Notes: generated by a model not told the origin, from the letters alone. A stretch of DNA of 36,128 bases from Pseudomonadota bacterium (GCA_021808545.1 JAKBBM010000020.1:1-36128), one strand, 5' to 3'; shown: positions 14,839 through 22,859, numbered from the stretch's first letter. A program made the numbers and translations.

Positions 14839-16964
14839 TCCAGCCCCAGGATTTGCAATAAGCTGGCCGCATAGGCCGCCATGCCGTGGGCGGCCTGATA
14901 GGTTGCGCGCGCGGCCGGGCTGGCGCGCTCCATATCCAACGCATGTGCCAGATTTTCGGCGATTTCGTCGGGTGCTAGCGCATCTCCCACCCGCAGCACG
15001 TAAGGCGGCGCGTCGAGATTTTCGGCCAAATCCGCATTGGCCACCGCCGGCAGCCCGACATTGATGCAATCTTGCAGCGTGCCGGAGATATTGCCCCCCG
15101 GCCCCTCGCGCAATTGCAGCGCGGCATTGGCAGCGGCCAAATGCAGCCGGTACATGTCTTCGGACAAAAAATCAGCCCCGAAGCTAACATCTCCGGCGAT
15201 CCCCAATTCTTGCGCCAGGCGGACAAAGCCTGGCGTATGGTCAGTGGCCGCTCCCGCGAAGATCAACCGGCAAGGGCGGGTTTGGCGTAATTGCGCGAAG
15301 GCGGCGAGCGCATGAGCAATGCCCTTGCCCGGTGTGATGAAGCCGAAACTGGCGATCACCGGCATCTGTCCATCCAGCCCGAGGGCCGCGCGCGCCTCCG
15401 CCCTTGGGAGGGGGGTAAAAGCGCGTTGAGTGGCAAAGGGCAGATGCCGCGCCGCAACGCCAAACCGCGCCCGCACGAGGGCGGCGGCTTTGGCGCTATG
15501 GAAGATGAGCGGCCGCGCGGCGGCGGCCATCTCGCCCAGAAAGCTCGCCTCGCGCTTTGTTTCATCCGCGCTCCAAAGGCGGATTTCATCCTCCGTCACC
15601 GCACGGCCCAGCTCGGCCGATGCCAGATTCGCGGCACGGGCCAAGCCAAACCCGCCCGCCACCAGCCCGAGCAGCCGGGCATCATGGCACAAAACCGCTC
15701 CGCCCCAGCGCCGGATCAGCTCATAGGTTCCAATATGATAGGGGTCATTGCCGATGACAGCCAGCACGGCGTCATAGCGCCCATCGGCCATGAGGGCAGG
15801 GATTGCGCGGTCGGATGCAATCGCATCCACCCGCAGCTTTGCCCGCAAATGCGGCAGCAGGGCTTTGGTGTAATCGGCAAGGCCGCTTTGCACGGGCGGC
15901 AGCGGCGAGATCAGCGCCAGCCGTGGCTTGGCCCCGCGCGTGATGGCGGGGGTGGGGATAAAGGTTTGTGCCACCCGTGCCGCCACCTTTTCGGCCGTGT
16001 AGTCTTGCCATAAGCCGGCTTGCGCCCGCACCACATCATCGCGGCGGGCAAGGGTTTCTTCCAGCAAGGCGGCTAGGGATTCGGGCTTGTCCAGCGCGAA
16101 CAAATACGCCGCCGGCAGCAGGGCGCGATGGGCCGGAATGTCGGAGGCAAGTGTGGGCACGCCGGCGGCACAGGCCTCCAGCACGGGCAGGGAAAACCCT
16201 TCCGCGCGCGAGGGCGTGACCACCGCGTAAGCGTGCGCATACAGTTCGCGTAGGGCCTCGTTACTCACCTGCCCGGGTAACGCCACCCCGCCATAAGCGC
16301 GCAAGGAAGCGGCTTCATCAGCCCCATAAGCCCCGGTGATCACCACTGGCAGGGCGCGCAGGCCCGGCCTCAAGGCGCGGGCGCGCAGCAGCCATTGCGC
16401 GTTCTTGCGCGGATCGCCGCCGCCAATCATCAGAATATGGCGCGGCTTGACGGGGGAAATCCCAAACACCCAGTCCGGCAGGGCCACGCCGGTTATCGCC
16501 AGGGGTACGGGGCCCAACAATTCGCGCAGCCGCGCGGCGGTGGGGGCGGAGTTGGGCAGATACATATCGTAGCGGCGCAGCCAGACCAGGGCATTGTAAT
16601 AATCGAGCCGTATCGCGGGATCGCGCAGATAGGTTCGCGGCTCATCCAAGGGGATGAAATCATGCACGCAGGCGCATTTTCTCACGCGCGGGTCGGTCAG
16701 CAGCCGGGCCAAAAAGCTTTGATCCGCCGTCAGCGGCGAGGGGTTGAGCAGCATGCGCGCCCCGGGCACATAAGCATGCGTGGTTATATCCATCGCCATG
16801 GCGCGCACATGCGCGGATAAGGGCGGCAGGGCAGGGTCCACCAGCCCGGTGAAGCGCCCATGCAAGCTACGGATCAGCCCCAGCGCATGGTTGCCGATCC
16901 CCCGGTTGCGGTAATGAATGTTCTGCAAGCAGCGCAGATCGACAATCAGGGTCATTGGCGGCAT
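14811..16964 (-). CDS. Protein with two tandem GT4-type glycosyltransferase domains
   Basis: 717 residues from ATG 16964 (GGAG just upstream; ATG 16955 is an alternative). The N-terminal half (about 1-365) has a GT-B fold: VDLRCLQNIHYRNRGIG at the start, HILMIGGGDPRKNAQ, and the EX7E-type RAEGFSLPVLEACAAGVP. The C-terminal half (about 370-717) restarts with PRLALISPLPPVQSGLADY and has ASFGFITPGKGIAHAL and a donor-site region REGPGGNISGTLQD. Such double GT4 proteins add successive sugars to polysaccharide or lipopolysaccharide chains. The second domain's EX7E glutamate is less obvious, so it could be structural. It is alone here, 11 kb from the exopolysaccharide block, divergent from the flavoprotein gene (37-nt gap). 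Confidence 0.85.
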   Translation of the reverse strand: MPPMTLIVDLRCLQNIHYRNRGIGNHALGLIRSLHGRFTGLVDPALPPLSAHVRAMAMDITTHAYVPGARMLLNPSPLTADQSFLARLLTDPRVRKCACVHDFIPLDEPRTYLRDPAIRLDYYNALVWLRRYDMYLPNSAPTAARLRELLGPVPLAITGVALPDWVFGISPVKPRHILMIGGGDPRKNAQWLLRARALRPGLRALPVVITGAYGADEAASLRAYGGVALPGQVSNEALRELYAHAYAVVTPSRAEGFSLPVLEACAAGVPTLASDIPAHRALLPAAYLFALDKPESLAALLEETLARRDDVVRAQAGLWQDYTAEKVAARVAQTFIPTPAITRGAKPRLALISPLPPVQSGLADYTKALLPHLRAKLRVDAIASDRAIPALMADGRYDAVLAVIGNDPYHIGTYELIRRWGGAVLCHDARLLGLVAGGFGLARAANLASAELGRAVTEDEIRLWSADETKREASFLGEMAAAARPLIFHSAKAAALVRARFGVAARHLPFATQRAFTPLPRAEARAALGLDGQMPVIASFGFITPGKGIAHALAAFAQLRQTRPCRLIFAGAATDHTPGFVRLAQELGIAGDVSFGADFLSEDMYRLHLAAANAALQLREGPGGNISGTLQDCINVGLPAVANADLAENLDAPPYVLRVGDALAPDEIAENLAHALDMERASPAARATYQAAHGMAAYAASLLQILGLDQSVSTMPS

Positions 16965-17001
16965 GGCACTCCGGTTGTAGAGCCTGTGTAATGGATTCCC
17001 T

Positions 17002-18588
17002 ATGTCTCGCCCAATGCGCCGCCTGACCGAACTGCGCCTGCCCCTGACCCACGATGAAGCCGCGTTGCGTGCGGCCATATGTGCGGGGTTTGGCGTGCCC
17101 AATGAGGCGCTGCTCTCTTACCATGTGTTCCGCCGCGCCTGGGATGCGCGCCGCAAGGCCGACATCAAGCTGGTCTATACCATCGATGCCGAGCTGGCCG
17201 TGGATGTTGTAACCGGGACCCCCACGCCGGATACGGGCTACCATTTCGTCACCCGCGCCACGCGTGCGCGCACCTCGCGCCCGGTGGTTATCGGCACCGG
17301 GCCTTGCGGCCTGTTCGCGGCCCTGCTGCTGGCCGAAATGGGGTTTTGTCCGCTTATTCTGGAGCGCGGTAAAATGGTCCGCCAGCGGACCAAGGACACT
17401 TGGGGCCTGTGGCGACGCGGCGAGCTGAACCCTGCCTCCAACGTGCAGTTTGGCGAAGGCGGGGCGGGCACGTTTTCCGACGGCAAGCTCTATTCGCAGA
17501 TCAAGGATCCGCGCCATCTTGGCCGCAAGGTGCTCGCCGAATTCGTGGCCGCCGGCGCGCCGGAGGAGATCCTCTATGTCGCCAAGCCGCATATTGGCAC
17601 TTTCCGGCTGGTGGGCATGCTCGAAGCGATGCGCGCCAAGATCGAGTCCCTGGGCGGGGAATACAGGTTTGACGCCGAGGTCACGGATTTTGACATTCAG
17701 GATGGCCAGCTGCGCGCCGTGATCCTGCAAACGGGCGAGCGGATTGAAACCAGCCATGCCGTGCTGGCCATCGGCCATTCCGCGCGGGATACGTTCGCCA
17801 CCTTGCATGCGCGCGGCGTGTTCATGGAGGCCAAGCCCTTTTCCATCGGCGTGCGCATCGAGCATCCGCAATCCATGATCGACCGGCATCGTTTTGGCCC
17901 CCATGCCGGGCATCCCATTCTGGGGGCGGCGGATTACAAGCTCGTGCATCATTGCGCCAATGGCCGCGCGGTTTATTCCTTCTGCATGTGCCCAGGCGGC
18001 ACGGTGGTGGCCGCCACCTCCGAGCCCGAACGCGTGGTAACCAACGGCATGAGCCAATATTCCCGCAATGAGCGCAACGCCAATGCCGGGCTTGTGGTGG
18101 GGATAACTCCGGCCGATTATCCGGGCGGGGTGCTGGCGGGGATTGAATTCCAGCGAAGCTGGGAAAGTGCGGCTTTTATTGCTGGCGGCGGGGGCTATAA
18201 GGCGCCGGGGCAGTTGGTGGGTGATTTTCTGGCGGGCCGGCCCTCATCGGCTTTTGGCGGGGTGCTGCCTTCCTACCGGCCCGGCGTGCATTTAACGGAT
18301 CTGTCCACCTGTCTGCCGGATTACGCGCTGGCCGCCCTGCGCGAGGCACTGCCCGCCTTTGGCCGCCAGATCCACGGTTTCGACCGGGCCGATGCGGTGA
18401 TGACAGGTGTGGAAACCCGCACCTCCTCGCCGGTGCGGATCACGCGCGGGCGGGATTTTTGTTCGCTCAACGTGCGCGGCCTGTATCCGGCGGGCGAGGG
18501 GGCGGGTTATGCGGGCGGCATTCTCTCGGCCGGGGTGGATGGCATTAAGGTCGCTGAGGCGCTGGCGCGGTGCTTGGCGGACGGGTAA
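17002..18588 (+). CDS. NAD(P)/FAD-dependent oxidoreductase, COG2509-type flavoprotein
   Basis: 528 residues. A ~90-residue N-terminal domain (LTELRLPLTHDEAALRAA, RRAWDARRKADIKLVY) precedes the FAD dinucleotide fold GTGPCGLFAALLLAEMG (about 95-111). The FGEGGAGTFSDGKLYSQ segment, HIGTFRLVGMLEAMR, MCPGGTVVAATSEP and the C-terminal GLYPAGEGAGYAGGI are the diagnostic blocks of the 'uncharacterised FAD-dependent dehydrogenase' family. No substrate is known for the family. The ATG at 17002 is well placed in the 37-nt gap to the divergent glycosyltransferase. An Rrf2 regulator follows 119 nt later on the same strand. Confidence 0.92.
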   Translation: MSRPMRRLTELRLPLTHDEAALRAAICAGFGVPNEALLSYHVFRRAWDARRKADIKLVYTIDAELAVDVVTGTPTPDTGYHFVTRATRARTSRPVVIGTGPCGLFAALLLAEMGFCPLILERGKMVRQRTKDTWGLWRRGELNPASNVQFGEGGAGTFSDGKLYSQIKDPRHLGRKVLAEFVAAGAPEEILYVAKPHIGTFRLVGMLEAMRAKIESLGGEYRFDAEVTDFDIQDGQLRAVILQTGERIETSHAVLAIGHSARDTFATLHARGVFMEAKPFSIGVRIEHPQSMIDRHRFGPHAGHPILGAADYKLVHHCANGRAVYSFCMCPGGTVVAATSEPERVVTNGMSQYSRNERNANAGLVVGITPADYPGGVLAGIEFQRSWESAAFIAGGGGYKAPGQLVGDFLAGRPSSAFGGVLPSYRPGVHLTDLSTCLPDYALAALREALPAFGRQIHGFDRADAVMTGVETRTSSPVRITRGRDFCSLNVRGLYPAGEGAGYAGGILSAGVDGIKVAEALARCLADG

Positions 18589-18602
18589 GTCCAAATACCT
18601 AT

Positions 18603-18618
18603 TTTCTCCACAGAGAAA
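18603..18618. repeat. Short inverted repeat between the flavoprotein and Rrf2 genes
   Basis: TTTCTC (18603-18608) and GAGAAA (18613-18618) flank CACA. It lies 14 bp after the flavoprotein stop and about 90 bp before the Rrf2 start. With no clear U-tract it could be a weak terminator or, more interestingly, an autoregulatory operator for the Rrf2 protein, since Rrf2 regulators bind short AT-rich inverted repeats. Neither is proven. Confidence 0.35.
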
Positions 18619-18707
18619 CTTTAAATTATCGCATGATCGGCGTATGTCCGACTCGCGCGCGCTATCATCGCCAGCTTATTTTCGGGCGCGTGGGTGGGAA
18701 TTGAGCC

Positions 18708-19145
18708 ATGTTGTCGCAAAAATGCAAATATGCCTTGCAGGCGCTGCTGGTGCTGGCGCGCGAGGGCGGAGATAAGCTTCTACTGGTCAGCGAGATCGCC
18801 GAGCGGGAGAATTTGCCCAAAAAATTCCTGGAAGCGATCTTGCTGGAACTGAACCGCAACGGGCTTGTGCGCTCGCGCCGGGGGCGGGGCGGCGGTTATG
18901 CGCTGGCCAAGCCAGCCGATCTCATCACGTTTGGCCAAGTCGTGCGGATCATGGATGGCGCGTTGGCGCCGCTGGCTTGTGTGAGCGTGAATTATTACCG
19001 CCGCTGCGAGGAATGCCATGACGAGCAGAGCTGCGATATACGGCGCGTGATGCGCCGGGTACGCGATGCCATTGCTCTTGAACTCGATGGCACCTCGCTC
19101 GCCAAGGCGCTGGAAGATGGGCGGATGCCGGCTTCTCTTTCATGA
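18708..19145 (+). CDS. Rrf2 family transcriptional regulator with a C-terminal Cys cluster
   Basis: 145 residues. An N-terminal winged helix (KCKYALQALLVLA, LVSEIAERENLPKKFLEAILLEL, VRSRRGRGGGYALAKP) is the standard Rrf2 DNA-binding domain. Cysteines C91, C100, C103 and C109 (LACVS then CEECHDEQSC) are spaced Cx8Cx2Cx5C, differing from the three-Cys IscR/NsrR pattern but seen in a common Rrf2 subgroup that often regulates sulfur or cysteine metabolism. Whether it binds an iron-sulfur cluster cannot be told from sequence. Targets are not evident; the adjacent flavoprotein and itself are candidates. A GGGAA ribosome site precedes the ATG. Confidence 0.93.
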   Translation: MLSQKCKYALQALLVLAREGGDKLLLVSEIAERENLPKKFLEAILLELNRNGLVRSRRGRGGGYALAKPADLITFGQVVRIMDGALAPLACVSVNYYRRCEECHDEQSCDIRRVMRRVRDAIALELDGTSLAKALEDGRMPASLS

Positions 19146-19158
19146 TTTATTTAAAATC

Positions 19159-19198
19159 AACTTCTTATTTTGAATAATTTCATTCAAAATAAGAGGTT
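19159..19198. terminator. Strong hairpin between convergent genes (likely bidirectional terminator)
   Basis: The arms 19159-19175 and 19182-19198 are 17 nt each, complementary at 16 of 17 positions (the exception forms a G-U pair in one strand), around a 6-nt loop AATTTC. The hairpin lies 14 bp after the Rrf2 stop and 12 bp before the stop of the convergent gene. The inner 12 bp are AT-rich and there is no long T-tract, so the termination mechanism is inferred from placement and stability. Confidence 0.7.
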
Positions 19199-19209
19199 GG
19201 GGGCGCGCT

Positions 19210-19860
19210 TCAGGCTGCCGAAGCACCAGCGAATTCCCAGAAATTGGCTCGTGGCGAGGTGCGGGCGATAAAAGCGCGCAAATTAGGGTGCTGCCAGCCT
19301 TCCGGCCCGATCAGGGCTGAAATCGGCGCGAAGAATTCATGCGCATGCGGGACCTGGCTTGAGGAAAACCGCTCATAATGGCGCGGGCGCAGCGCGTACA
19401 TCACGCGTATATCGCGTACGGGCAGCACCAGCGGGCCGCGCGGCTCGTTTTTCAGTAAGCCTGTATAACGCCAGCGCAACATGCCGTTGGTGGGCGAGAC
19501 GGGTTGGTTCAGCCATTCCACGGGGCAGACCGCCAGCAGCGAATGCATGGAGGGGGCAAAGCGCGAACGTTTGTCCAACAGATTTTGAAAGCAGCCGCAC
19601 GCCTCGATGGCGAAAAGATCCACGAACGGGTCGCGCTCGGTGCCGCCAAAGCAAAGCCACAACCCGTCGGGAATTGTGCGCAGCCGGTTGGAGCCAGGGA
19701 GTTTTAGATAAGGCTGGTCATAATCGTCGAATGTGCCGGGGCGGGCGCGCATCCAAGCGCCGCGGGCGCCCATGTCGTGGTCGGCAAGGCCGGGGGGATG
19801 CTGAGGCCAGGTACGTAGTTTTTGGCGGACAAGAGCATCGAGTGTCGTGGCTGTGGCCAT
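19210..19860 (-). CDS. Conserved-looking protein of unknown function, 216 aa
   Basis: I do not recognise a family. The ATG at 19860 has AGGGA about 8 nt upstream, and codon use and GC resemble the neighbours, so it is very likely a real gene. No signal peptide or membrane helix is visible. A possibly structured core runs from RLRTIPDGLWLCF through DPFVDLFAIEACG to FQNLLDKRSRFAPSMHSLL and AVCPVEWL. The pattern PD, then about 18 residues, then ExC is faintly reminiscent of a PD-(D/E)xK nuclease core lacking the Lys, but this is only an impression. It is monocistronic between a hairpin and a repeat-rich AT island, which suggests separate regulation. Confidence 0.7.
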   Translation of the reverse strand: MATATTLDALVRQKLRTWPQHPPGLADHDMGARGAWMRARPGTFDDYDQPYLKLPGSNRLRTIPDGLWLCFGGTERDPFVDLFAIEACGCFQNLLDKRSRFAPSMHSLLAVCPVEWLNQPVSPTNGMLRWRYTGLLKNEPRGPLVLPVRDIRVMYALRPRHYERFSSSQVPHAHEFFAPISALIGPEGWQHPNLRAFIARTSPRANFWEFAGASAA

Positions 19861-19872
19861 GAGATTTTCCCT

Positions 19873-19919
19873 GTTTTTGGTTCATCAGTACAACCTGAGA
19901 TAGAATACTGACCAAAAAC
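19873..19919. repeat. Inverted repeat with GTTTTTGGT arms upstream of the unknown gene
   Basis: GTTTTTGGT (19873-19881) plus CAGTA (19886-19890) pairs with TACTG plus ACCAAAAAC (19906-19919), a 14-bp inverted repeat with a 4-nt bulge in one arm. A third GTTTTTGGT lies at 19970-19978. The repeat sits immediately upstream of the ribosome site of the minus-strand gene, so it could be an operator overlapping the promoter or a hairpin in the 5' leader. Confidence 0.6.
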
Positions 19920-20275
19920 GACTCGGATGCAAGAGGGAATTTACTTTAACAATCGTTTATCATTCTTTTGTTTTTGGTAAATATTTTTTTGCAAAAATAA
20001 ATAAAACTTTGATAATAATGAATAATTTTTTTATCTTATAAAAGGTTCCTTCGCAAGTCAGGATTCGCATGCTGAATCTATTGTTAATTCACTCATAACA
20101 AACAAACCTTTGGTTGCGCGTTGTGGCGCGGTCAGGCAGCTGGCCGGATGGGCGGGGGCATTTGTAGCGCCTTTGCCATGATGTGCACGAAAAACAGGCG
20201 CTTCAAAAAAGCGGCCATGCCCTGAAATTGGTATGTGTGGGCTGGCGTAAGCTGTCGCATACCGGCCCGCGCGTC

Positions 20276-20365
20276 ATGGCCCCTGGCATGGCCTCCGTTG
20301 CGGGTGCAGTATTGGTGCTGTTGGCCGTGCTTGTCTTGACGTGCTCCGTATCATCGGGATTGTAG
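20276..20365 (+). CDS. Possible 29-aa single-helix membrane peptide
   Basis: An ATG at 20276 opens 29 codons that are mostly one hydrophobic helix (GAVLVLLAVLVLTC), ending in TAG before the NodT-type gene. The frame is open further upstream to a GTG at 20183. There is no good ribosome site before the ATG and I know no homologue, so this may be chance in a GC-rich region. Listed only because size and topology resemble small membrane proteins and because it lies in an otherwise unexplained leader. Confidence 0.2.
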   Translation: MAPGMASVAGAVLVLLAVLVLTCSVSSGL

Positions 20366-20437
20366 GCCCGTGGTTTGGCCGCTTGTCTTGTTGTTCGCTA
20401 TTGCCCGGCAGCGGGCCACGTAAGGGAGTATCGTCAC

Positions 20438-22021
20438 GTGTCAGTCGCCATTTTTCCGTCAGCCCGGTTGCCCAAGCTCGGCCATAAAATGAAATATATG
20501 AGCGGCGCCGCGCTGTCTCTGTTACTGTCGGGCTGTATGGTGGGGCCCAATTTTCATCCGCCCCATCCCCATGTGCCTGGTTCCTACACCCAGGATTCGC
20601 CGCCCCATGCGTCGCCTTATACGTCGGGTGGCGCCGTCAATCCGGATTGGTGGACCAGTTTCAACGATCCGGAGCTGGCGAAGCTGGAGCGCCAAGCGGT
20701 GGCGCAGAATCTGGACTTGAAGGTGGCGACGCAACGGCTTTTGGAAGCCGAGGCGCAGGCGCAGATGGAAGGCGCGGTACTCTACCCGAATTTGGGTGCC
20801 GCGGCGTCCTACACGCGTGAAGGACCAAGCAAGGAGGGTATTTTTAACGCGTTTGGCGGGGGCGGTGGTGCCAGTACCACGGCCAGCAGCGTGGCCAATG
20901 GCTCGTCTTCGGCGAGTGGCGGGGGGGGATTCTCAGCCGCCGGCATCCAGCCGCTCGATCTCTACCAATATGGGCTGCAGACGATGTTCGACCTCGATCT
21001 ATGGGGCAAGAACCGCCGCGCGGTCGAGGCCGCGGTGGCCAATGCCCGTGCCTCTCAGGAAGCGCGCCGTGCCGCCCTGCTCAATGTCGAGGCGCAGGTG
21101 GCCAGCATCTATATCAGGCTGCGTGGTACCGAAGCGGTGCTCGACATCACCCGGCAGAATCTCGATTCTGCCAATCAGCTGGTGCAGCTGACGGTAGAGC
21201 GCCAGAAAGCGGGGCTAACCACCTCGCTCGACGTTGCCAATGCCCGCGCGCAGGCGGCCAAAATTGAATCACAGATCCCCACCCTGGTGGCCAGTCGCGA
21301 TGCGCTGATCGGCCAGATCGGGCTCCTGCTCGGCCAGATGCCAGAAGGGCTGCCTAAAGCATTGAAAGATTCGGCGCCGGTGCCGCTGACCCCACCAACC
21401 GTGCCCGTGGGGCTGCCAGCCAAATTGCTGGAACGCCGGCCCGACGTGCGCGAGGCGGTGGACCATCTGCACGCCGCCACGGCCGAAATTGGCGTTGCCA
21501 AGGCGCAATTCTTCCCCGATGTCACGCTTTCGGCCTCGGCCTCGCTGCAGGCGCTGCAATTCAAGAACCTGAATGAATGGAAGGCGCTGACCTACGGGTT
21601 TGGCCCCAACGTGACACTGCCGATTTTCGAGGGCGGGCAACTTACCGGCCAGCTCAAACTGCGTAAGGCGCAGGCGAAGGAAGCCGCCATTGGCTACGCC
21701 AAGACGGTGCTGACCGCCTTTACCCAGGTGAATACCGCACTCACCAACTATGCGCAGGAGCATGCCACCCTGACCGCGCTGACCACCGAGGTGGCGCAGA
21801 GCAAAACCGCGCTCAACCTTGCCGAGGACCAGTACAAGCAGGGGCTGGCCGACTATCTCACCGTGCTGACCGCGCAGCAGACCTATCTGGCCGCACAGGT
21901 TAACCGGGCTCAGTCGGTCGAGACATTGGGCACCGACCTCGTCACCCTCTACCAGGCGCTGGGCGGCGGCTGGGAGCAGGTTTATCCACAGCAGGCTCAG
22001 GCGCCGAAGAAACAGTCCTGA
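20438..22021 (+). CDS. NodT-type (RND) efflux outer-membrane factor lipoprotein
   Basis: 527 residues from GTG 20438, which has AAGGGAG about 9 nt upstream; ATG 20489 or 20498 are alternatives with weaker ribosome sites. A lipobox ends the signal (LSLLLSGC), followed by MVGPNFHPP typical of the family. Two OEP repeats form the TolC-like barrel and periplasmic coiled coil (NPDWWTSFNDPELAKLERQA; RLLEAEAQAQ; LERRPDVREA; LAEDQYKQGLADYLTVL). These proteins form the exit duct for tripartite pumps. A Gly/Ser-rich insert (about residues 138-170) including a G8 tract (20931-20938) interrupts the first repeat. No inner-membrane pump or adaptor gene is adjacent, so its partner is elsewhere. Confidence 0.9.
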   Translation: MSVAIFPSARLPKLGHKMKYMSGAALSLLLSGCMVGPNFHPPHPHVPGSYTQDSPPHASPYTSGGAVNPDWWTSFNDPELAKLERQAVAQNLDLKVATQRLLEAEAQAQMEGAVLYPNLGAAASYTREGPSKEGIFNAFGGGGGASTTASSVANGSSSASGGGGFSAAGIQPLDLYQYGLQTMFDLDLWGKNRRAVEAAVANARASQEARRAALLNVEAQVASIYIRLRGTEAVLDITRQNLDSANQLVQLTVERQKAGLTTSLDVANARAQAAKIESQIPTLVASRDALIGQIGLLLGQMPEGLPKALKDSAPVPLTPPTVPVGLPAKLLERRPDVREAVDHLHAATAEIGVAKAQFFPDVTLSASASLQALQFKNLNEWKALTYGFGPNVTLPIFEGGQLTGQLKLRKAQAKEAAIGYAKTVLTAFTQVNTALTNYAQEHATLTALTTEVAQSKTALNLAEDQYKQGLADYLTVLTAQQTYLAAQVNRAQSVETLGTDLVTLYQALGGGWEQVYPQQAQAPKKQS

Positions 22022-22070
22022 GCCCGCTTGTCTCTGGCCATATGCGTGCCCGGACTCTAAAAGCCCGGGC

Positions 22071-22859
22071 ATGAGCGATGAATCTCCGATAACCGCCCTC
22101 ATCGGCGTGATGGCGGCCCTGCGCGATCCCGCAACCGGCTGTCCCTGGGACAAGGAGCAGGATTTTCGCTCCATCGCCCCCTATACGATCGAGGAGGCTT
22201 ACGAGGTCCGCGCCGCCATCGAGCAGGGCGATCCGGCCCAGATTCGCGACGAACTGGGGGATCTTTTGTTTCAGGTCGTTTATCATGCGCAAATGGCGCA
22301 TGAGCGCGGCTGGTTTGGGTTCAACGATGTGGCCCGCGCCATCACCGCCAAGATGATCCGCCGTCATCCGCATGTATTTGGCGATGCCGCCGCGCGTGAT
22401 GCGGCCGCGCAAACCAATGCCTGGGAAGCGCAGAAGGAAGAGGAGCGCCGCGCGCGCGCCGAACATGGCGTGCTGGATGGCGTGGCCCAAGCACTGCCTG
22501 CGCTTAAGCGCGCGCAAAAGCTCACCGGCCGGGCCGCGCGCGTGGGGTTTGACTGGCCAGATGCCCCCGCGGTGCTGGACAAGCTGGCCGAGGAGACGGC
22601 GGAATTACGTGCCGAGTTGCCCCAGGCGGACCCTTCGCGCCTGGCGGACGAGCTGGGCGACATGTTGTTCGTGCTCGTCAATCTCGCGCGCAAGCTGGGG
22701 CTGGATGCGGAAACGTGCCTGGAAGGCGCGAACGCGAAATTTTGCCGCCGATTCGGCCATATCGAGTCGGCCCTGGCGGCGCGCGGTGAAAGTCCGGCCA
22801 GTGTCAGCTTGGAGGAAATGGAACGCCTATGGGGTGCTGCCAAGTCGGAGGGATTATGA
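22071..22859 (+). CDS. mazG: Nucleoside triphosphate pyrophosphohydrolase MazG
   Basis: 262 residues with two MazG domains. It hydrolyses (d)NTPs to monophosphates and pyrophosphate, cleaning the nucleotide pool. First domain: LRDPATGCPWDKEQDF, TIEEAYEV, and the metal motif RDELGDLLFQVVYHAQMA, with the MIRRHPHVFGD segment between domains. Second domain repeats the pattern with EETAELRAELP and ADELGDMLFVLVNLARKLG. The length is that of full two-domain MazG. It overlaps the carbonic anhydrase gene by 4 nt (ATGA). Confidence 0.96.
   Translation: MSDESPITALIGVMAALRDPATGCPWDKEQDFRSIAPYTIEEAYEVRAAIEQGDPAQIRDELGDLLFQVVYHAQMAHERGWFGFNDVARAITAKMIRRHPHVFGDAAARDAAAQTNAWEAQKEEERRARAEHGVLDGVAQALPALKRAQKLTGRAARVGFDWPDAPAVLDKLAEETAELRAELPQADPSRLADELGDMLFVLVNLARKLGLDAETCLEGANAKFCRRFGHIESALAARGESPASVSLEEMERLWGAAKSEGL

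Larger units (their letters stand above)
19861..20437. other. AT-rich divergent intergenic region
   Basis: 577 bp between the unknown gene (minus) and the NodT-type gene (plus). About 19920-20100 is extremely AT-rich with runs of A and T, in contrast to the GC-rich surroundings. It contains three copies of a 9-mer (listed separately), an imperfect palindrome GATTC-GCATGC-T-GAATC (20062-20078), and an AGCGCCT / AGGCGCT pair (20166-20172 and 20196-20202). One very small membrane-type ORF is listed separately. No tRNA or recognised riboswitch was seen. Promoters for both flanking genes presumably lie here. Confidence 0.6.

Noticed and set aside
16867-18057. A 396-codon minus-strand open frame under the COG2509 flavoprotein gene.
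   Set aside because: Same GC effect; the plus-strand product has clear FAD and family signatures, the other frame has none.
20166-20202. AGCGCCT / AGGCGCT pair as a structured RNA or terminator.
   Set aside because: The loop is 23 nt, there is no T-tract, and no covariation can be assessed; noted in the intergenic entry only.
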